Shown here: one piece after another, positions 59,090 through 64,000 of the stretch | Position numbering within the stretch: position 1 is the stretch's first letter | Layout: each line of letters begins with the position of its first letter | Assembly (NCBI RefSeq): GCF_000003855.2 | Contig: NW_003101674.1 | Coordinates: 858,734 to 922,733, forward strand | Source of the DNA: Blastomyces gilchristii SLH14081 | Lineage: Eukaryota; Ascomycota; Eurotiomycetes; Onygenales; Ajellomycetaceae | Reading direction: 5' to 3' | Length of the DNA: 64,000 bases | The notes under the pieces: model-generated | What the model was told of the DNA's origin: nothing | What the model saw: the letters and a program-made list of their open reading frames with translations, nothing else | The model's database searches: none | Position numbers and translations under genes: made by a program

Positions 59090-60366
59090 TCATGAAGCCT
59101 CTGTCATGTCAGCGAGTTTAGCCAGATCACGTTTCAATCTCCTACATTTGAGCTTGAGCACCTTTACGCTCTCTAGGAATAGAACGTCACTCCTGAACTG
59201 CCCTGTGCTTTCAACGTTGAAGATAAAATGGTCCCGTATCCGCCCTAGCTTGACTTTGCCCCGGAATTCCTCGTGTCTTAAGCATTCCCGGCTCACAGTA
59301 TCCTTGAAGGGATCAAGCACAACAGCCTTCTTCTCGCCTTCATGACCTTCATATCCGCTCCCAGCCTGCGACGCCTCCTCCGCGGATACAGAATCGATTC
59401 CAATGACACCCTTAGGGAAACATCGTGCAAACTTGAGAGCATCCTGGCCAAGGATGGGCCGAAGTATGCGTATATCTGGAAGGAGACGGTATGAGGCTGT
59501 TGCCACCGGGGAAAATTTAGCGTGATCAGCACCAATGCCCTTTATGCAATGCATTTCAATATCGATCTTTTGGCCAGGTCGTAGTTTCGCCAGAAGAATA
59601 TCAGGATTGGCGGACCGTATGGCACCATAAGGCTCTGGGAAGTAGGCCTCTTGTCGGCCTACCGGGTGGAATGTAATATCTTTGGCATACACGTGTGCAT
59701 GGTTGTACAGCTTCTGGGGGTCTTCCTCATTTGCGCTGGCTTTAGGATTCTTCGTGCATTCCACGCTTAAATGTAAAACGATAGTATTGGAATCTGAGAG
59801 TTCGCTGCCGGAATCTGGTTTGCCTTCTGTTGGTTGCCTAAACCAGCGCAGCCAGTTGATCCCCTCCGCCGCGCCTGTGAGAGGGACTAGACCCAGACGG
59901 TGCGCCAACACCTCGTCCTGGATGACGGAGGTGTTATTGTGTATATAAACGGTTTCGATGGCAAGGGATGGAATTTCGGCGATCATTATGCGACGGAAGG
60001 CGTTTGCGATAGCTGCGTCGACGCCGACCAAAGAGAAAGAAGCTTCGTAAGGTTCATTCTTGTGGAAGGTGACTTTGAGGTTCTATATCCGGATAGGGGA
60101 GATTAGAATGAGTAATGGATAGGGATTTAAAGTGATTCCTTTTCCCACTCACTCTTTTAAATACGTCAATAGACCACTCATGATTCTCGCCAGGCCAATG
60201 GCCGGGGAAATCTGTTGATGAGATATTTGTGACTGTCTCCGCGTTTATGCCGATGACCTGGGTCATGTTAGCTCTGCTAGGTTCGATGCGACACAATGAG
60301 GAAGCAACATCGAATTCTTACCTTCCTCTGATTAATTTCTTCCAGAGAAGCGATTCTTGGCGCCAT
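59090..60366 (-). CDS. rpc40: RNA polymerase I and III subunit RPAC1 (Rpc40)
   Basis: Alpha-like subunit shared by RNA polymerases I and III; it dimerises with Rpc19 to start polymerase assembly. Exons (minus): 60366-60322, 60257-60153, 60082-59090, 380 residues. The N-terminus is MAPRIASLEEINQRK, followed by VIGINAETVTNISSTDFPG and the alpha-like dimerisation motif SLVGVDAAIANAFRRIMIAE. Next is PSLAIETVYIHNNTSVIQDE with VLAHRLGLVPL, both hallmark Rpb3/Rpc40 blocks. The insert domain contains LYNHAHVYAKDITFHPVG, and KVKLGRIRDHFIFNVESTGQ lies near the C-terminus. It is somewhat longer than yeast Rpc40, as is common in filamentous fungi. Its 3' end converges on uba3 with 264 bp between stops. 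Confidence 0.95.
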
Positions 60367-60763
60367 TGTTGCGCTCTTCCTGAGTTGTGATGCGCAAAAT
60401 AGCTTAAGAGTGGTGGTGGTAACTTTTTTCTTTGGTGGTATACGTTATAGTGGTCCGTGCTGACATGACATTTTCCGAGAAAAATATGTAGTCCGCCAAG
60501 CGCTTGCTCTAGCCAATCAGAAACATGAAAATGACTGCTGAGCAAACATCCACGTGACTAGCCCAATCACCGACCTCGCTTTGTTGTAACCCGACACAAA
60601 TACGAACGACAGAACGGATAGACAGGTAGAAGACAGGAAATTGTCGACAGCCATTGACCAGTGCTTCTTCTTGTGGGAGCCGTCCCCCACCTCATATACC
60701 GTGCCAAAGTCGAGGCACGAACCATTTTGTGCGTATCTCGATAGATAACCTACATCCGTGGCC
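60367..60763. promoter_or_regulatory. Divergent promoter rpc40 / nuo49
   Basis: 397 bp between the two ATGs. A CCAAT box (AGCCAATCAG, 60511-60520) fits the HAP/CBC complex that regulates respiratory genes in fungi (family knowledge). A CACGTGAC site follows at 60551-60558. Confidence 0.7.
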
Positions 60764-62366
60764 ATGGCTTCCTCGCTCACATTCCTTGCTCGGCATGCGC
60801 CCAAAAGGCTATGTCTCGCCCCCTCATCCTCCTCCGCATTTAGAGTTTCCTCAATCGCAGGACTGAGATCAATATCTACCTCACCCGCTCTTCATGCCAC
60901 TCCTGCCTATCGGCCTACTAGACTCATCCCTACGGATCCGGAATTCGCACCGGGCGGGCCAAAATATCAGCCCAACAAGCCGCCAGGTTCATACGCTGAA
61001 CCCGCAGCCCTTGAATCTGAAGTTGAACTTGGCCGCAAGGTCCGCCATTACACAGTTAACTTCGGCCCTCAGCATCCGGCTGCGCACGGTGTGCTCCGGT
61101 TGATTTTGGAGCTCAATGGAGAGGAAATTATTCGAGCAGACCCCCATGTTGGATTGCTGCATCGCGGCACGGAAAAACTGATCGAATATAAGACTTATTT
61201 GCAAGCGCTGCCATACTTTGATCGATTGGACTATGTTTCGATGATGACGAACGAGCAATGTTTTTCGTTGGCGGTGGAGAAACTACTTAACGTCGAGATT
61301 CCAGAGCGGGCGAAATGGATTAGAACATTGTTCGGGGAGATCACCAGAGTCCTGAACCACCTCATGTCGGTATTATCACACGCTATGGACGTTGGAGCGT
61401 TAACTCCATTCTTGTGGGGATTCGAGGAGCGTGAGAAATTGATGGTACGTCTTAATTATGTTGATGTAGGCAATGTAATTTGATGATTCATGGTCTGACC
61501 CATTTCTACTTGCACAGGAATTCTACGAACGTGTTTCGGGAGCCCGTCTACATGCTGCATATGTTCGACCGGGAGGGGTTCATCAAGATATCCCCCTCGG
61601 CCTCCTAGACGATATCTACCAGTGGGCAACTCAATTCGGCGACCGTATCGACGAGACCGAAGAACTGCTTACCGACAATCGTATTTGGAAGGCTCGAACC
61701 CAGGGCATTGGCGTAGTCACTGCCGCAGAGGCCCTCAATTACGGCTTCACGGGAGTCATGCTCCGTGGCTCCGGCGTTCCATGGGACGTCCGCAAATCCC
61801 AACCTTACGATGCGTACGACCAAGTAGAATTTGACGTCCCGGTAGGTGTCAATGGAGATTGCTATGACCGATACCTTTGCCGCATGGAGGAGTTCCGCCA
61901 ATCCCTTCGCATCATCCACCAATGCTTGAATAAGATGCCAGCAGGCCCCGTTCGCGTGGAGGACTACAAGATCTCTCCGCCCCCGAAAGCTGCCATGAAG
62001 GAGAACATGGAAGCGCTCATCCATCACTTCCTCCTCTTCACAAAGGGATATGCAGTGCCTCCTGGCGAAACGTACTCCGCTATTGAGGCACCCAAGGGTG
62101 AGATGGGTGTGTTCCTCGTCAGCGATGGCAGCGAACGACCATACCGATGCAAGATTCGTGCTCCCGGTTTCGCCCATCTGTCTTGTTTCGATCAGGTTGC
62201 TAGAGGCCATCTGCTAGCTGACGCAGTCGCAATCATTGGTATGTCCCTCTTTCCTCCTTTTAATTTCCACCTTCTGTAAACCCCTCTCTTTTGCCCGTGC
62301 TAATACCTTTCCCTCCTTTCTTTTGTAGGTACCATGGATCTCGTGTTTGGCGAAGTAGACAGATAA
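60764..62366 (+). CDS. nuo49: Mitochondrial complex I 49-kDa subunit (NDUFS2/Nuo-49)
   Basis: Nuclear-encoded subunit of NADH:ubiquinone oxidoreductase; with the PSST subunit it forms the quinone site in the peripheral arm. Exons: 60764-61444, 61518-62238, 62329-62366, 479 residues, close to the Neurospora protein. The first about 45 residues ([20 protein letters not shown] onward) are rich in Arg, Ser and Ala without acids, a typical presequence. The mature part has [19 protein letters not shown] (the quinone-pocket His is in GPQHPAAHG), [30 protein letters not shown] and [20 protein letters not shown]. Then come [25 protein letters not shown] and the C-terminal [14 protein letters not shown]. 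The last exon encodes only the final 12 residues. The ATG at 60764 is in the context GGCCATGGC. Confidence 0.97.
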
Positions 62367-62789
62367 TCGGAGAATATCAGCATTAACCATGAAGAGAACC
62401 CGCCTACTTACTCATGGACATGTTTAATAATCCTCTTCCCTCTTTTTTGCAATTCTAGTAGAAAAGGGGTGGAAGGAAAAGAGTTTTAAAAGAAAAAAAA
62501 ATAGACAAACAAATTTCTGTATTTTTCTCCAAAATCCCGCCCTGCTATACCGTTCAATAGGTCCATCAACCCTCCACCTTGTAAAATCTTTTCCAAAACC
62601 CGCGGACAGACTGTTGATTCATTTGATTCTACTTTCCTTTTTTCCTTCCCATTTCCTTTTCTTTTTGCATATCAGACTTCCTGATCAAGTTCTCTTTTTG
62701 CTTTTCGTCCCCTGTACCGTTATCCTCACGGGTGTCCATCCGCAACTATTGTTTCCCGCTACTCCAGTGTTCCCTATTGTTACCTTCTA

Positions 62790-62857
<68 letters not shown>

Positions 62858-63420
62858 TGTTCAGTAAATATTTAGCATAGCAGAGGATTTAAGCGGGAAA
62901 TATTTAAATTTGTCCTCTTATTTTTCATTTTCCATTGTTCATGTTTGTTTTTTAACGACCGCATGAACCCTTATGTGTTGCATAGACCACTGACAGGGAG
63001 CTGAGGAAAAAGAAATTAAAAATGCGGCCGCATAATATTTATAGTCTCATTCATAACACATCAACCGATGTAAAAAGCAGAACGATGCTAGCAGAATACG
63101 AATCCCTCAACTAAAACGGGCAAAATGACGAAGGGAGACAAAAAGAAAAGAAGTGTGTATATGTGTATAGTCCTAGAACAACCTTGCATTCCCCCTTCTC
63201 TTCTCTCCTGCCTATTTCGTGAGCACATAAACATAAAATCTCAACATATACATAGCCATCTATCTATCAACCATACTAATCTAATATGCCCCCCTGTATC
63301 AATTCTCCTCTCTTCCACCTCCCCCCCCCCAACTCCCACCCCCACCCCCACCAACCCAACCACACGCATTTCCCTTCCCATACGCATATCCCCACCCAAC
63401 AAAATACCAAACCACCAAAA
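62367..63420. other. Convergent intergenic region with T60 tract
   Basis: About 1 kb between the 3' ends of nuo49 and the UBE2W-like gene. It is T-rich on the nuo49 side and contains the long homopolymer at 62795-62854. On the other side it is C-rich (CCCCCCCCCC near 63320-63330, then ACCCCC units). No gene is seen. Confidence 0.6.
62795..62854. repeat. Poly-T tract, 60 bases
   Basis: An uninterrupted T60, the longest homopolymer in the window, about 430 bp downstream of the nuo49 stop. The true length is uncertain because polymerases slip on such tracts. Confidence 0.9.
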
Positions 63421-64000
63421 TCACACCGTCGAATCATCATAATAGAACTGAATATCTCTCGGCCGCTGCCGGTTGTGCGCCACAAAGTCCTCGTCGCCCG
63501 GCGGCCGCTCGTTCTTCCTGTTCCCCGCCAGCATGCTCTGAATGCTCATGCAGACGCTCTCGACGGTTTGCACGGGCGACCAGGCGGTCCCGAGCAGGTC
63601 GAGGCAGATTATGCCGTTGCTGTAGATGTGGGGGTGGATGGGGATGGGGCGCACGATTGACGGGGTTGTGGAGGGGGTTGTGGTTGTGGTTGTTGTCGTT
63701 GTCGTTGCTGCTGCTGCTGCTGCTGCTGGTGTGGGTGTGGGTGTGGGTCGGATGGAGATGAATTGGACTTCGGGGGCTTCTGTGGTGGGGAGAGGGGGGG
63801 ATTGGAGGGTGTGGTTAGCTTGTGTTGTGGGTGTAGTAAGTAGCAGAGAATATAATATATATATGTATATAGAGAATATGGTATGGATTTGGATCGGTGT
63901 GTTGGGGATATGCAAGAGTTCCGCATACCGATGGGATAATTTTTGCTGAAAGTGAACTTCAGTCGGTAGGTTTCATTGAGGTAGAGCGGGTTGGACTTGT
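63421..64000 (-). CDS. Ubiquitin-conjugating enzyme E2, UBE2W-like (5' end outside window)
   Basis: C-terminal part of an E2 of the UBE2W type, which in animals monoubiquitylates protein N-termini. Exons seen (minus): 64000-63929 and 63779-63421; intron 63780-63928 (GTATGC...CACAG). The first visible segment reads NPLYLNETYRLKFTFSKNYP, joining to IEAPEVQFISI. The HPN-like block HPHIYSNGIICLDLLG holds the catalytic Cys, and WSPVQTVESVCMSIQSML follows. The protein ends NRQRPRDIQFYYDDSTV, typical of UBE2W. The E2 core is interrupted between the EVQFISI strand and the RPIPIHPHIY loop by about 33 low-complexity residues (PT repeats, Ala7, Thr10, Pro/Ser), encoded by a CA/GCA/ACR microsatellite at about 63660-63765. 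No splice sites would remove it cleanly. Family is secure; whether the inserted loop is tolerated is unknown. Confidence 0.9.
63662..63762. repeat. In-frame CAC/GCA/ACA microsatellite inside the E2 gene
   Basis: On the coding (minus) strand this is a CCCACA repeat, then seven GCA codons, then ten Thr codons (ACG/ACA/ACC). It lies wholly within the coding exon of the UBE2W-like gene and keeps the frame. Confidence 0.85.

Noticed and set aside
61605..62210. 201-codon minus-strand open frame
   Set aside because: Antisense shadow of the nuo49 second exon, which is strongly conserved.
63626..63949. Plus-strand frame rich in Val and Ala
   Set aside because: Produced by the microsatellite and intron of the UBE2W-like gene on the minus strand.
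1..64000. Secondary-metabolite cluster, CRISPR array, viral or bacterial island
   Set aside because: No PKS, NRPS or terpene-cyclase motifs, no direct-repeat/spacer structure and no viral replication genes were seen; all confident genes are conserved fungal housekeeping or regulatory genes.

Overview
The window is nuclear DNA of a filamentous ascomycete, most likely a eurotiomycete and probably Onygenales-like. Three things support this. The introns are short (mostly 54-150 nt) with GTRNGT donors, CTAAC-type branch sites and YAG acceptors. Protein-level matches are clear to fungal Pob3, Tho1, SF3B1/Hsh155, an FlbC-type C2H2 factor, Sec9, Vps33, Tel2, Uba3, Rpc40, Nuo-49 and a UBE2W-type E2. 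The intergenic DNA is long, rich in homopolymers and carries a recurrent TACGGAGTA motif. Order and genus are inference; no rRNA or tRNA was recognised to fix them.

Layout. 1-271: start of a beta-carbonic anhydrase (minus strand, cut by the window edge). 709-1432: first copy of a small Harbinger/Tourist-like element. 2.7-3.1 kb: AT-rich island. 3.86-4.80 kb: decayed aminoglycoside-phosphotransferase-family pseudogene. 6.29-8.51 kb: pob3 (FACT), 8 exons. 10.89-11.75 kb: SAP-domain Tho1-like protein. 16.07-20.76 kb: a 1563-residue, mostly disordered protein with a C-terminal methyltransferase-like fold. 21.86-25.60 kb: SF3B1. 25.6-37.6 kb: a 12-kb stretch with no recognisable gene, full of simple repeats. 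37.56-38.94 kb: flbC-like developmental regulator. 38.9-43.9 kb: T-rich gene-poor DNA. 43.87-47.16 kb: a Zn2Cys6 regulator, 7 exons. From 48.2 kb on the DNA is gene-dense: sec9(-)/vps33(+) divergent, second copy of the transposable element, tel2(-)/uba3(+) divergent, rpc40(-)/nuo49(+) divergent, and a UBE2W-like E2 (-) cut by the right edge.

Functionally these are mostly housekeeping genes: chromatin and mRNP (pob3, tho1-like), splicing (SF3B1), membrane fusion (sec9 SNARE and vps33 SM protein sharing one promoter), PIKK maturation (tel2), neddylation and ubiquitylation (uba3, UBE2W-like), Pol I/III (rpc40) and complex I (nuo49). Two transcription factors sit in the gene-poor middle. All three divergent promoters contain a CACGTG core.

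The observations most worth a second look are: a 6-nt microexon in uba3; an intron splitting the ATG of pob3; stop-free, multiple-of-three introns in SF3B1 and flbC; a repeat-encoded Ala/Thr insertion inside the catalytic core of the UBE2W-like enzyme; a pair of Harbinger-like elements with intact TAA/TTA target duplications, one carrying an 82-bp solo-LTR-like insertion with its own 5-bp duplication; and TACTCCGTA-type micro-insertions that distinguish the two element copies. I did not find a CRISPR array, a secondary-metabolite cluster or a defence island.
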